64,000 bases of DNA, from contig CAMAXZ010000004.1 of NCBI GenBank assembly GCA_945862325.1, forward strand, positions 90,597-154,596, written 5' to 3'. This DNA is from Klebsiella pneumoniae. GTDB taxonomy: Bacteria > Myxococcota_A > UBA796 > SXON01. This document shows, piece after piece, positions 54,323-61,584 of this stretch. Under the pieces are notes generated by a model that saw only the letters and a program-made list of their open reading frames with translations, did no database searches and was not told where the DNA came from. Made by a program: the position numbers and the translations under genes. Numbering within the stretch: the first letter of the stretch is position 1; every line of letters begins with the position of its first letter.

Positions 54323-56145
54323 AGCTCCAGAGTCGTGTGCTCCTCGCCCAATTCCCGGCGCTGATGGTGTTGGTCGCGCTGCTCCTCTGGGGCGGGCGCG
54401 CCATCGAGACCCTGGGGCGACAGAGCCACACCATCCTCGACTACAATTACCGGTCCGTGCTCGCCGCCGAGCGGATGAAGGAGTCCATCGAACGACTCGA
54501 TTCGGCGGCGCTCATCCGCATCGCCGGGCAGGAGGACGCCGCCGACACCCTGGTCGCCGAACACCGCCCGGCCTTCGAGGCCGAGCTCCTCGCCGAGGAG
54601 GGAAACCTGACGGAAGAGGGCGAGGCGCAGATCGCGGCGGACCTTCGGGTGGCGTGGGGCACCTACCAGCTCGCCTACGATCGATTCCTCACCGCACCGG
54701 TCGACCAACGGACCGCGCTCTATTTCGAGGATCTGTTCCCGCGGTTCCGCGCGGTGAAGTCCGGCGCGGACCGGGTGCTCACCCTCAACCAGGACGCGAT
54801 GGTCCGCCGGAGCGACGAGGCGGAGGCGGCCGCGGACCGTGCCCAGCGCGCCTACCTGGGGTGGTCGGCGATCGCCGTCCTCGGCGCGATCGCGCTGTCC
54901 ACCTGGACCTCCCACCGGCTCACCGGCCCCCTCCGGGCCCTGGGGGAGGCCGCCGCGGCCATCGGAGAAGGGCAGCTCGACGTGAGGCTCCCCCGCACCC
55001 GCGTCACCGAGCTCGACCAACTGGTGGAGGCCTTCGACAGCATGGCGCACCGGCTCCGGCTCTACCGACGCGCCAACGACAGCGAGCTCGCGCGCGCCCG
55101 GGAAGCGGCCCAGGCGGCCATCGAGAGCCTGCTGGACCCGGTGTTGGTGCTCACCGTGAAGGGTGAGCTGCGGGGCACCAACGAGGCGGCGCGCCGCCTG
55201 CTGGCCATCGATCGGCGCGCGCGACGACTGGACCAGGCGGACCCGGTGCTGAGCGAGGCCATTCAGCGCGCGCGGCGCGCCGTGACCGAAGAGGGCCGCG
55301 CCGTCGTGCCGGTGGACTTCAGCGGGGTGGTGGTGGCCGAAGGCCCCGGGGGCGGGCGGGCCCTCCTACCCCACGCCACCCCCATCAATGACCCCGTCAC
55401 CGGCGAGCTCGTCGGGGTCACGGTGCTCCTCCAGGACGTGACGCGGCTCCGGCGCCTCGACGAGCTCAAGGGCAACCTGGTCGCCACCGTGGCCCACGAG
55501 CTCCGCACCCCCCTCACCTCCCTCGGCATGGCGCTCCACCTGGCGCTGGACGAGCGCGTCAGCGGCAGCCTGTCGCCCAAGCTCGGCGACCTCCTCGGCG
55601 CGGCCCGGGAGGACGTGGCCCGGCTGCGGAAGCTGGTGGAGGATCTGCTGGATCTGTCGCGGATCCAGGAGGGGAAGCTGGTGCTCCGCCGCGAAGAGGT
55701 CGTGGTGGCGGAGCTGTTCGCCGAGGTCGTGGAGACGACCCGCGCCGCCGCCACGGACCAGGGGGTGGTGGTCCGCGGAGAGCGCACCGGTCCGGTGGGC
55801 GTGACCGTCGACCGGAGTCGGATGGTGCTCGCGCTGGCGAACCTCACCAGCAACGCCGTACGCGTTGCCCCCGCCGGGTCCGAGGTGGTGCTCCGCGCCC
55901 ACACCGTCGAGGGTGGAACCCGGTTCGAGGTCGACGACGGCGGACCGGGCGTCGCCGCGGTGGACCGGGAGCGGATCTTCGAGCGATTCGTCCGCGGGAG
56001 CGACGCCCCGGCCGCCGGGCCGGGGCTGGGCCTCTACATCGCGCGGGAGGTGGTGCGCGCCCACGGGGGCACCATCGGCGTGAGCGACCGTCCCGGCGGC
56101 GGGGCGCGGTTCTGGATGGAGATCCCGCCGGAGCCGGCCGTCTGA
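54319..56145 (+). CDS. HAMP-PAS sensor histidine kinase of the kdp operon (KinB-like)
   Basis: A 608-residue membrane kinase. TM1 is at residues ~9-27; a ~150-residue periplasmic helical sensor (FLTAPVDQRTALYFEDLFPRF) follows; TM2 at ~177-195; then HAMP, a PAS domain (~265-375), HisKA with phospho-His393 in VAHELRTPLTSL and the ATPase domain with N, G1 and G2 boxes (LANLTSNAVRVA, DDGGPGV, GPGLGLYIAREVV). The GTG start at 54319 overlaps the preceding stop by 4 bp. It has no KdpD domain, so it is the transmitter partner of the split KdpD and, presumably, of the NtrC-type regulator at 46670. Confidence 0.9.
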   Translation: MKLQSRVLLAQFPALMVLVALLLWGGRAIETLGRQSHTILDYNYRSVLAAERMKESIERLDSAALIRIAGQEDAADTLVAEHRPAFEAELLAEEGNLTEEGEAQIAADLRVAWGTYQLAYDRFLTAPVDQRTALYFEDLFPRFRAVKSGADRVLTLNQDAMVRRSDEAEAAADRAQRAYLGWSAIAVLGAIALSTWTSHRLTGPLRALGEAAAAIGEGQLDVRLPRTRVTELDQLVEAFDSMAHRLRLYRRANDSELARAREAAQAAIESLLDPVLVLTVKGELRGTNEAARRLLAIDRRARRLDQADPVLSEAIQRARRAVTEEGRAVVPVDFSGVVVAEGPGGGRALLPHATPINDPVTGELVGVTVLLQDVTRLRRLDELKGNLVATVAHELRTPLTSLGMALHLALDERVSGSLSPKLGDLLGAAREDVARLRKLVEDLLDLSRIQEGKLVLRREEVVVAELFAEVVETTRAAATDQGVVVRGERTGPVGVTVDRSRMVLALANLTSNAVRVAPAGSEVVLRAHTVEGGTRFEVDDGGPGVAAVDRERIFERFVRGSDAPAAGPGLGLYIAREVVRAHGGTIGVSDRPGGGARFWMEIPPEPAV

Positions 56146-56241
56146 GGGCCACGCGGCGGCTGATGCCCGCGGACGGCTCCAGCGCGTTGACCCCGACGCC
56201 CCTGCTTCGACAGCCGCGCCTCGCACGCCTCGGCGATCTTC

Positions 56242-56263
56242 GTCGGGGGGACCTACCCCCGAC
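56242..56263 (+). terminator. Candidate terminator hairpin of the kdp operon
   Basis: GTCGGGGG-gaccta-CCCCCGAC, a perfect 8-bp stem with a 6-nt loop, 97 bp after the last kdp-operon gene. No T-tract follows. Confidence 0.4.
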
Positions 56264-56360
56264 CCCGCGCCTGACCCGAGGCGGGAACACGAACACCGGC
56301 TCGACAGGAGGCCGACACGGACACCGTTCGTCGGCCGACCGGCACCGTCCGTCGCGCGGG

Positions 56361-56381
56361 CTCCGCGCCGCGCGCGCGGAG
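56361..56381. repeat. GC hairpin sharing its core with a second copy at 63975
   Basis: CTCCGCG-ccgcgcg-CGCGGAG. The 16-nt core CGCGCCGCGCGCGCGG is identical to the hairpin at 63975-63997, where the outer arms differ but still pair. Confidence 0.4.
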
Positions 56382-56439
56382 GGGGCACGTTCTGTGGGCG
56401 ACGCCGCCCCCCCACGCGGGCGGCGACGCCGGAGCCCCT

Positions 56440-57375
56440 GTGAAGTCCCACGCCCTCCTGGTTCTCCTCCTCGCGGCCTCCCCTTGGGGGACGGGCTGCG
56501 CGGTGCCCGGCCTGCTCTCCGAAGCCGGACTCTACGTCGACATCGTCGACAAGACGCTCGCGCCGGGGGCGGTGGCATACACCCCCCGCTTCGTGCTGTG
56601 GTCGGACGGCGCGGAGAAGAGCCGCTGGGTGGTGATCCCCGAGGGAGCGGTCATCGACACGTCGTCCATGGACGCCTGGGTCTTTCCGGTGGGAACCCAG
56701 TTCTTCAAGGAGTTCCGGCGGGACGGCCGGAGGGTCGAGACGCGGCTTCTCGAGAAGGACCCAGGCGGGTGGCGGGCGGCCTCCTACGTGTGGAACGCCG
56801 ACGAGAGCGAGGCGGTCCTCGCGCCGTTTTTCGGGCAGGCAAACGTCCGCGGGACCGCGCACGACGTACCGCTGCGCCCGGACTGCGCCTTCTGCCACGG
56901 CGACGCCGAGCGGCCCCTGGGCTTCACGGCGATGCAGCTGGATCACGACGGGGACGGCATCACGCTCGCCGACCTCGTCGCGGAGGGCCGGGTGAGTGAT
57001 GCGCCCGAGGGACGACTGATCCTGCCCGGCAGCGCCGTGGAGCAGACCGCGCTGGGCGTGCTCCACGCCAACTGTGGCGGCTGCCACGCGGAGACGGGCA
57101 GCCAGGCCGACCTCCCGCTGCGCTTCCGCCTCACGACGGACGCCCTCGGCACCGTCGAGGACACCCCCGCCCACCGCTCCGCGGTCGGCGAGCGCACGGA
57201 CGACCCCATCGAGGGGCTGAGCACCTACCTCGCCCCCGGCGCCCCCGACGCCAGCCTCGTCCTCCTGCGCATGTCCCACCGAGGCGACGACGTCCAGATG
57301 CCGCCCGTCGGCACCGAGGAGGTGGACGAAGGGGGCCTCGCCGCCGTCCGCGCCTGGGTCGAGGCGATGCCCTGA
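56440..57375 (+). CDS. Secreted di-haem-type (CxxCH) hypothetical protein
   Basis: A 311-residue exported protein. The GTG start has GGAG ~5 nt upstream; the signal peptide MKSHALLVLLLAASPWGTG has a possible lipobox Cys20. Two haem-attachment motifs are visible, CAFCH (DCAFCHGDAERPLGF) and CGGCH (NCGGCHAETGSQADLP), in a protein otherwise rich in Asp/Glu turns. PRFVLWSDGAEKSRWVVIPEGAVIDT resembles the 'SO2930-type' domain family of haem-associated proteins, which is a loose impression. It is possibly an electron-transfer lipoprotein. It is followed after 30 bp by the LytS/LytTR pair. Confidence 0.7.
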   Translation: MKSHALLVLLLAASPWGTGCAVPGLLSEAGLYVDIVDKTLAPGAVAYTPRFVLWSDGAEKSRWVVIPEGAVIDTSSMDAWVFPVGTQFFKEFRRDGRRVETRLLEKDPGGWRAASYVWNADESEAVLAPFFGQANVRGTAHDVPLRPDCAFCHGDAERPLGFTAMQLDHDGDGITLADLVAEGRVSDAPEGRLILPGSAVEQTALGVLHANCGGCHAETGSQADLPLRFRLTTDALGTVEDTPAHRSAVGERTDDPIEGLSTYLAPGAPDASLVLLRMSHRGDDVQMPPVGTEEVDEGGLAAVRAWVEAMP

Positions 57376-57405
57376 CCGGGCGCCGACCGAATATGGAGCT
57401 CCTGG

Positions 57406-58470
57406 ATGCCGACCACCCGCCTTTCCCTGCCCGAACGCGAGGCGCCGCTACTGCCGCGCGAGCTGCTCTGGCTCACCCCGGTGACCCCGCTCGCTGGCCT
57501 GCTCGTGCTCGTGGACGACGCCTTCACCCTCGATCCGGCGCGGCTCCTCTGGAAGCTCCTCGCCCTCGCCTTCTCCTTCGGCTCGGCCTCTCTCGCCATC
57601 CATGTCGTGTTCGCGCGGGTCGTCCCACCCCTCCTCCGTGGCGTCACGTCGCGTGCCCGTCGGTACGCGATCCAGCTCGCGGCGATCGTCGCGACGTCGG
57701 CGGCGGTGAGCGTGGTGATTCGCCACCCGCACAACCTCCTGTGCGGGATCGACTTCTCGGTCGGGCGGTTCGTGGTGGTGGGCCTCGTGATCTCGCTGGT
57801 GATGACGGTGCCGGCGCTGTTGCTCCAGGAACAGCGCACGCGGGTCCAGCAGATGGAGCAGCTCGCGCTCGCCGAGCGGCGGGCCGCGCTCCAGGCCCAG
57901 CTCGACGCGCTCCAGGCCCGCACCAACCCCCACTTCCTCTTCAACTCGATCAACACCGTCGCCAGCCTCATCCCGGAGGATCCCGTGCTGGCGGAGCGCA
58001 CGCTGGAGCGCCTCGCCGACCTGTTCCGCTACGCCCTCGACAGCGGGCGCACGCGGTCGGTGCCGTTGCAACGCGAGTTCGAGATGGTCACGGACTACCT
58101 CGCGATCCAGACGGTGCGGTTCAGGGATCGCCTCTCCGTGTCGGTCCACCTCGACCCCGACGTGGCGACGTTCGAGGTCCCGCCGCTCCTGCTCCAGCCA
58201 ATCGTCGAGAACGCGATCCTGCACGGGCTGGCCGACAGGGAGCATGGCACCGTGGACGTGCGGGGGTACCGCAGCGGGGCCCAGGTCGTCGTCGAGGTGC
58301 GGGACGACGGCCCCGGGCCCGGGCGGTCGCGGCACAAGGGGACACGCACGAGCGTGCGTGAGCTCGACGAACGCTTGCGCCTCGCGTTCGGAGACGCCGC
58401 CCGCTTCGTCCTCGAGCCGCTCCCGGACGGCGGAAGCCTCGCGCGGCTCGCCCTGCCGACGCGGCCGTGA
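57406..58470 (+). CDS. LytS-family (His_kinase) sensor kinase
   Basis: A 354-residue membrane sensor. About four TM helices in the first 140 residues lack a known ligand domain. A coiled-coil leads to the His_kinase box NPHFLFNSINTVASLIPED, with the phospho-His in PHFLFNS, and an ATPase domain with LLLQPIVENAILHGLADREHGTV and DDGPGPGRSRHKG. This is the LytS/YehU/AlgZ group, which works with LytTR regulators. The cognate regulator follows with a GTGA overlap. Confidence 0.92.
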   Translation: MPTTRLSLPEREAPLLPRELLWLTPVTPLAGLLVLVDDAFTLDPARLLWKLLALAFSFGSASLAIHVVFARVVPPLLRGVTSRARRYAIQLAAIVATSAAVSVVIRHPHNLLCGIDFSVGRFVVVGLVISLVMTVPALLLQEQRTRVQQMEQLALAERRAALQAQLDALQARTNPHFLFNSINTVASLIPEDPVLAERTLERLADLFRYALDSGRTRSVPLQREFEMVTDYLAIQTVRFRDRLSVSVHLDPDVATFEVPPLLLQPIVENAILHGLADREHGTVDVRGYRSGAQVVVEVRDDGPGPGRSRHKGTRTSVRELDERLRLAFGDAARFVLEPLPDGGSLARLALPTRP

Positions 58471-59213
58471 TCGCGCCCCCCGACCTGATCCGCGCCGTGG
58501 TCGTGGACGACGAAGATCTTGCCCGGGCCCGCCTCGTGCGCCTCCTGCAGCAGGCGGGCGGGGTCGTGGTGACGGGCCAGGCGAACAGCGGCGAGAGCGC
58601 GCTTCGCCTGCTCGCCCGGCTCGAAGCGGACGTGGTGTTCCTGGACATCGGCATGCCCGGCGTCGATGGCATGGCCCTCGCCCAGCGCCACGCCGCCGCC
58701 CTCCCGCGTGTCGTGTTCTGCACGGCGCACGACGCGTATGCGGTCCGGGCCTTCGAGGTGAACGCCGTCGACTACCTCCTCAAACCGGTGCGCCCCGAGC
58801 GGCTGGCGTTGGCCCTCGCCCGCCTGCGGGGCACGCCCGCGCCGACCGGCGCCCAGGTCGAGGCTTCGCTGACCGCCGTGAGCCCGCCGTCGTCCCGGGT
58901 GGTCTCCCACCGCGCCGGCGTCGTGTCCTTCTTCGACGCCCGCGTCGTCACGCGGTTCTGGTCATCCGAGAAGTACACCGTGTTCCTGGCGGGCGGCGCC
59001 GAGCACCTCTCCGACGAGCCGCTCGCGGCGCTCGAGGCGCGCCTCGAGCCCCACGGCTTCGTGCGCGTGCACCGGGGCGAGCTCGTGCGCCTCGATGCCG
59101 TGGTCCGCTTCCTCGCGGACGAGCAAGGCGGCGCGCTGATGCTCTCGGACGGCCAGGCGGTGCGCGTGAGCCGTCGCAACCTCGCGGAGGTTCGGGCGCG
59201 CCTGGGGGTGTGA
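58467..59213 (+). CDS. LytTR-family response regulator
   Basis: A 248-residue transcription factor. The receiver has VVVDDEDLARARL, acceptor Asp in ADVVFLDIGMPGVDG, and LKPVRPERL. The LytTR DNA-binding domain spans residues ~145-248 (VVTRFWSSEKYTVFLAGG, FVRVHRGELVRLDAVVRF, VSRRNLAEVRARL). The GTG start overlaps the kinase stop by 4 bp. Its DNA targets are not visible here; the nearby truncated VOC gene or the di-haem protein are candidates. Confidence 0.93.
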   Translation: MIAPPDLIRAVVVDDEDLARARLVRLLQQAGGVVVTGQANSGESALRLLARLEADVVFLDIGMPGVDGMALAQRHAAALPRVVFCTAHDAYAVRAFEVNAVDYLLKPVRPERLALALARLRGTPAPTGAQVEASLTAVSPPSSRVVSHRAGVVSFFDARVVTRFWSSEKYTVFLAGGAEHLSDEPLAALEARLEPHGFVRVHRGELVRLDAVVRFLADEQGGALMLSDGQAVRVSRRNLAEVRARLGV

Positions 59214-59313
59214 GAACCTTCTGCGCGGCTCCGAGTCCCGGACAGAACCTGACCTATACGGGTGTGAGAATGGGTGCGTCGGGCCGACGAGGCCGACCAA
59301 CCCAGGAGCAGAG

Positions 59314-59589
59314 ATGTCCATCCAAGCAACCATCCACCTCAACTTCCGTGGCGACGCACGACAGGCACTGGCGTTCTACCAGTCTGTGTTCGGCGGACAC
59401 ACCGTGATCAACACCTACGCCGACTTCGGCATGCCCGCCGAGATGCCCGGCGCCGACAAGGTCGTGTTCGGGCTCGTCGTCGCCGAGAATGGCTTCCGGG
59501 TCATGGCCTACGACATCCCGGGCCAGACCAAGGGGTCGGTCGCGGGCGGCGGCTCCACCCGCCGTCGACGCCGTTCGCCGAGACGTTGA
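59314..59589 (+). pseudogene. Truncated VOC/PhnB-like (glyoxalase-fold) protein
   Basis: The first ~81 residues (MSIQATIHLNFRGDARQALAF onward, through FGMPAEMPGADKVVFG and FRVMAYDIPGQTKGSVAGGG) are an intact PhnB-type N-terminal half. The expected second beta-alpha-beta module (with its usual ...RxGVTWML) is missing. After about position 59565 the sequence becomes a junk STRRRRRSPRR tail, because an antisense coding fragment starts there. AGGAG is 6-10 nt upstream of the ATG. Probably non-functional. Confidence 0.65.
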
Positions 59590-59740
59590 ACTCAATCGGC
59601 GGCGGCGGCTGCGCCGAGCCGTCGGGGACGAAGATGAGCGCGAGCCTGTCGCCGACCCTGATGGCGTCAAGGACGGGGACGCTCCCGCGGCCCGCGGCGC
59701 CGGCAGGGTGACAAGAGATCTCAATGTCGCCGGTCCCTGG
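59560..59740 (-). pseudogene. Antisense coding remnant abutting the truncated VOC gene
   Basis: On the minus strand an open stretch reads GTGDIEISCHPAGAAGRGSV then VLDAIRVGDRLALIFVPDG and PPPIEFNVSANGVDGG, with a protein-like alternation of hydrophobic residues. It has no start or proper end. It resembles the interior of a DUF4384-like (anti-sigma-associated beta domain) protein, a weak call. It probably arrived by recombination. Confidence 0.35.
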
Positions 59741-59833
59741 ATCCTCACGCTCTCTCCGCTGTTGGTTGCTGCGCGCCAAAGCGCTTCGTCCGAGTGGCGA
59801 CGATTGTCAACTCGCTCGCGAGGCGCGGCTTCG

Positions 59834-59940
59834 AGAGGACAGGAAACACGAACGGCCCCCCGCCTGGCACCCGACCAGCCTACAGCCTGCCCGGCGTCCA
59901 CAAGCCCGTCCTGGCCGGCGATCCACCCCTTCGGGCCCGC
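59834..59940. repeat. Dispersed ~110-bp repeat, copy 1
   Basis: Starts AGAGGACAGGAAACACGAAC and ends CCACCCCTTCGGGCCCGC. By eye it aligns with copy 2 (63852-63962) with about eight mismatches and two small indels, roughly 90% identity. It lies just upstream of the toxin-antitoxin promoter. Confidence 0.8.
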
Positions 59941-59949
59941 GGCGCGGAC

Positions 59950-59978
59950 TTGACCAGCTTGGTCAGGGACGCTATCCT
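59950..59978 (+). promoter_or_regulatory. Promoter of the Phd/VapC-type toxin-antitoxin operon
   Basis: TTGACC (59950-59955, 5 of 6 to consensus), 17 nt, TATCCT (59973-59978, 4 of 6). The expected start of transcription coincides with the antitoxin ATG at 59985, predicting a leaderless message. Confidence 0.6.
59951..59965. promoter_or_regulatory. Operator palindrome overlapping the -35 box
   Basis: TGACCA-gct-TGGTCA, a perfect 6-bp-arm inverted repeat over the -35 element. This is the expected arrangement for autoregulation by the antitoxin or the toxin-antitoxin complex. Confidence 0.55.
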
Positions 59979-59984
59979 CTGGAC

Positions 59985-60227
59985 ATGAACCCCGTGAACA
60001 TCTACGACGCCAAGACCCACCTCTCCGAGCTGGTTCAGCGTGCTTCGGCGGGCGAGGAGATCGTGATCGCTCGCAACGGGAAGCCAGTCGCTCGCCTGGT
60101 TGCGTTGGCGGCCCCGCCCGCGCGTCGGCCAGGCGGCTGGGAGGGCCGGGTCTGGGTCGCGCCGGACTTCGACGAAGCAGACGCCACGATCGCTGCCCTC
60201 ATGCTCGGCGGCGACAGCCCCGCGTGA
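59985..60227 (+). CDS. Type II antitoxin, Phd/YefM family
   Basis: An 80-residue antitoxin. The N-terminal DNA-binding fold NIYDAKTHLSELVQRASAGEEIVIARNGKPVARLVAL is the Phd/YefM signature; the C-terminal part (DFDEADATIAALMLGG) is the toxin-neutralising tail. The ATG coincides with the predicted transcription start. The stop overlaps the toxin start by 4 bp (GTGA), and a palindromic operator lies in the promoter, so it is a complete, autoregulated module. Confidence 0.92.
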   Translation: MNPVNIYDAKTHLSELVQRASAGEEIVIARNGKPVARLVALAAPPARRPGGWEGRVWVAPDFDEADATIAALMLGGDSPA

Positions 60228-60601
60228 GGCTCTTGCTGGACACCCATGTCTTCCTTTGGTGGAAGGCCGCGGACCCGCGCCTCTCCCCCGCCATGGTTCG
60301 CGCGATCGCCGAGGCCGAGGAGGTCTACGTCAGCGCCGCCACTGCGTGGGAACTGGGCCTCAAGGTCAGTCTCGGGAAGCTCCGGCTGCCCGAGTCCGTG
60401 GAGGACGGCATCGTGGCCGCGGGGTTCACGGAACTTCCTGTGCACTTCCGACACACGCGGGAAGCCGTCGTCCTGCCACCCCACCATCACGATCCCTTCG
60501 ACCGGATGCTCGTGGCTCAGGCCCTGTGCGAGAGTCTCACGTTGATGACGCACGACGACAAGATCACCCAGTACGAGGTGGCAGTATTGCGAGTTCCATG
60601 A
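60224..60601 (+). CDS. PIN-domain toxin (VapC-like ribonuclease)
   Basis: A 125-residue PIN nuclease. Conserved acidic residues: Asp6 in LLLDTHVFLWW, Glu in AATAWELGLKVSLGKL and Asp in HHHDPFDRMLVAQAL, followed by LMTHDDKITQY. The pattern matches the PhdYefM-associated VapC/YoeB-unrelated PIN group, which cleaves tRNA or rRNA (family inference). Translated from a GTG overlapping the antitoxin stop, and followed by a strong hairpin at 60633-60664. Confidence 0.92.
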   Translation: MRLLLDTHVFLWWKAADPRLSPAMVRAIAEAEEVYVSAATAWELGLKVSLGKLRLPESVEDGIVAAGFTELPVHFRHTREAVVLPPHHHDPFDRMLVAQALCESLTLMTHDDKITQYEVAVLRVP

Positions 60602-60609
60602 CAGGCCGT

Positions 60610-60624
60610 GTTTGCCCCGCAAAC
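60610..60624 (+). repeat. Short inverted repeat after the toxin gene
   Basis: GTTTGC-ccc-GCAAAC, a perfect 6-bp stem with 3-nt loop, 9 bp after the toxin stop codon. Confidence 0.4.
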
Positions 60625-60632
60625 AGTGCTAC

Positions 60633-60664
60633 CAAGCACCCGATCGCCCGCCGTCGGGTGCTTG
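60633..60664 (+). terminator. 11-bp hairpin, probable terminator of the toxin-antitoxin operon
   Basis: CAAGCACCCGA and TCGGGTGCTTG are perfect 11-bp arms around a 10-nt loop, 32 bp after the toxin stop. No T-tract follows. Confidence 0.55.
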
Positions 60665-60744
60665 CCCGCGAAACCGGGGATGGTGTGCGGTGGAGGGTGT
60701 GAGGAGGCCGAGGGGGCGGGCGGCCGCGACCTGACGCCCAGGAC

Positions 60745-61190
60745 TCAATTCCCGCTCCCTGCCTCCTCGACGCGATCCAGATCTCCCCAACACACGACGA
60801 AGCCGTCATTCCGCACGGCGCAAGCCGACAACTCGGCCACGGAGACATCGACGAAGGCTCCCTCTGGCGTTGGGGCCGTGGCGATCGAGCCGAAGCACGC
60901 GAGGCCCCGTCCGAAGACCGGATCCCGCAGGCCGAGTGTGGCCCCACATCCGCGACCACGTACGCCTCCCCGTCCATCACCTCGTCTTCCGCGCCAGCGG
61001 GTGTCCAACAGTCCCAGGTGAAATCCCCGTTGCGGGCGCACACTTTGCCGCCGCCGGCCTTGATCAGATCGTACGGTCCGAGTGCTCCCTCAGGGCTCGC
61101 AGGACCGTCGGTCTGATCCCAGCAGTTCGCGCTGCCGTCGGAAAGGACCGCGCAGAAGCCGACGGAACGAGCATCGATGGCGACCAGCAT
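60745..61190 (-). pseudogene. Frameshifted RCC1-repeat-like protein
   Basis: Two overlapping minus frames together make one coherent RCC1/alpha-tubulin-suppressor-like sequence. Frame 1 (from 61190) runs GFCAVLSDGSANCWD and CARNGDFTWDCWTP to ACGIRSSDG; the other frame continues as GLACFGSIATAPTPEGAFVDV, SACAVRNDGFVVCWGD and stops at 60745. The switch is at a run of four C (60905-60908 on the + strand), consistent with loss of one base from a five-base run. The repeat unit '...CAVRxDGxxxCWG' is typical of secreted myxobacterial RCC1-like proteins. No signal peptide is seen at the present start. A sequencing error is possible. Confidence 0.65.
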
Positions 61191-61223
61191 GGACCCGAGC
61201 GCAGACTACGCCGCGGGCCGCAG

Positions 61224-61583
61224 CTACTCCGAAGCGCACTCGTCCTCCGAGCCGCAGCACGACTCGGAAGAGGGCTCGCACAGCGTCACCTCCGGATCAT
61301 CGAACCAACCCGAGCATGAGCCGCCAACGCGGTAGCAGTGCTCCCCCCGCTGGAAGTAGCGCTCGATATCATCCTCTGCGCAACTGGAGGAGGCCTGGTC
61401 GCTCCAGTACTCCTCGGGCCAATGCTCGGTGGTGGTCGCCCAGCAGCCCGTGGCCGGGTCGCGCTTGAAAACGGAGACGTCCACAGTGGTGACGGAGGCC
61501 GTGTCGCCGCCCGGCTCGGTCGGGCAGCCGGTCAGGAAGAGGAACCACAGGACGGGGGCGAGTAGGGAAGCATGCGTGCGCAT
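61224..61583 (-). CDS. Cysteine-rich lipoprotein, hypothetical
   Basis: A 119-residue lipoprotein: signal MRTHASLLAPVLWFLFLTGC with lipidated Cys20 and an Arg-containing n-region, unlike the minimal signals elsewhere in the window. The mature part has eight further Cys (CWATTT, SSSCAEDD, HCYRVGGSCSG, LCEPSSESCCGSEDEC), suggesting disulfides or metal binding. It starts 1 bp after the stop of the subtilase-like gene and precedes the frameshifted RCC1-like gene, so all three were probably one operon. Function unknown. Confidence 0.75.
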   Translation of the reverse strand: MRTHASLLAPVLWFLFLTGCPTEPGGDTASVTTVDVSVFKRDPATGCWATTTEHWPEEYWSDQASSSCAEDDIERYFQRGEHCYRVGGSCSGWFDDPEVTLCEPSSESCCGSEDECASE

Positions 61584-61584
61584 G

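Larger units (their letters stand above)
56146..56439. other. Non-coding gap after the kdp operon
   Basis: 294 bp. Contains a perfect 8-bp hairpin (56242-56263), a short sequence ACACGAAC also present in the dispersed repeats, and a GC-only hairpin (56361-56381). No gene was identified on either strand. Confidence 0.5.
59590..59984. other. Gene-poor region with repeat copy and toxin-antitoxin promoter
   Basis: 395 bp with no intact gene. It holds the antisense remnant (to ~59740), the first copy of the dispersed repeat (59834-59940) and the vapBC-type promoter/operator (59950-59978). Confidence 0.6.

Noticed and set aside
59834..59940. Coding reading of the dispersed repeat (peptide SPSWPAIHPF...)
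   Set aside because: Both copies read through in one frame for ~14 residues, but frames break at the small indels and there is no start or stop context; treated as non-coding.
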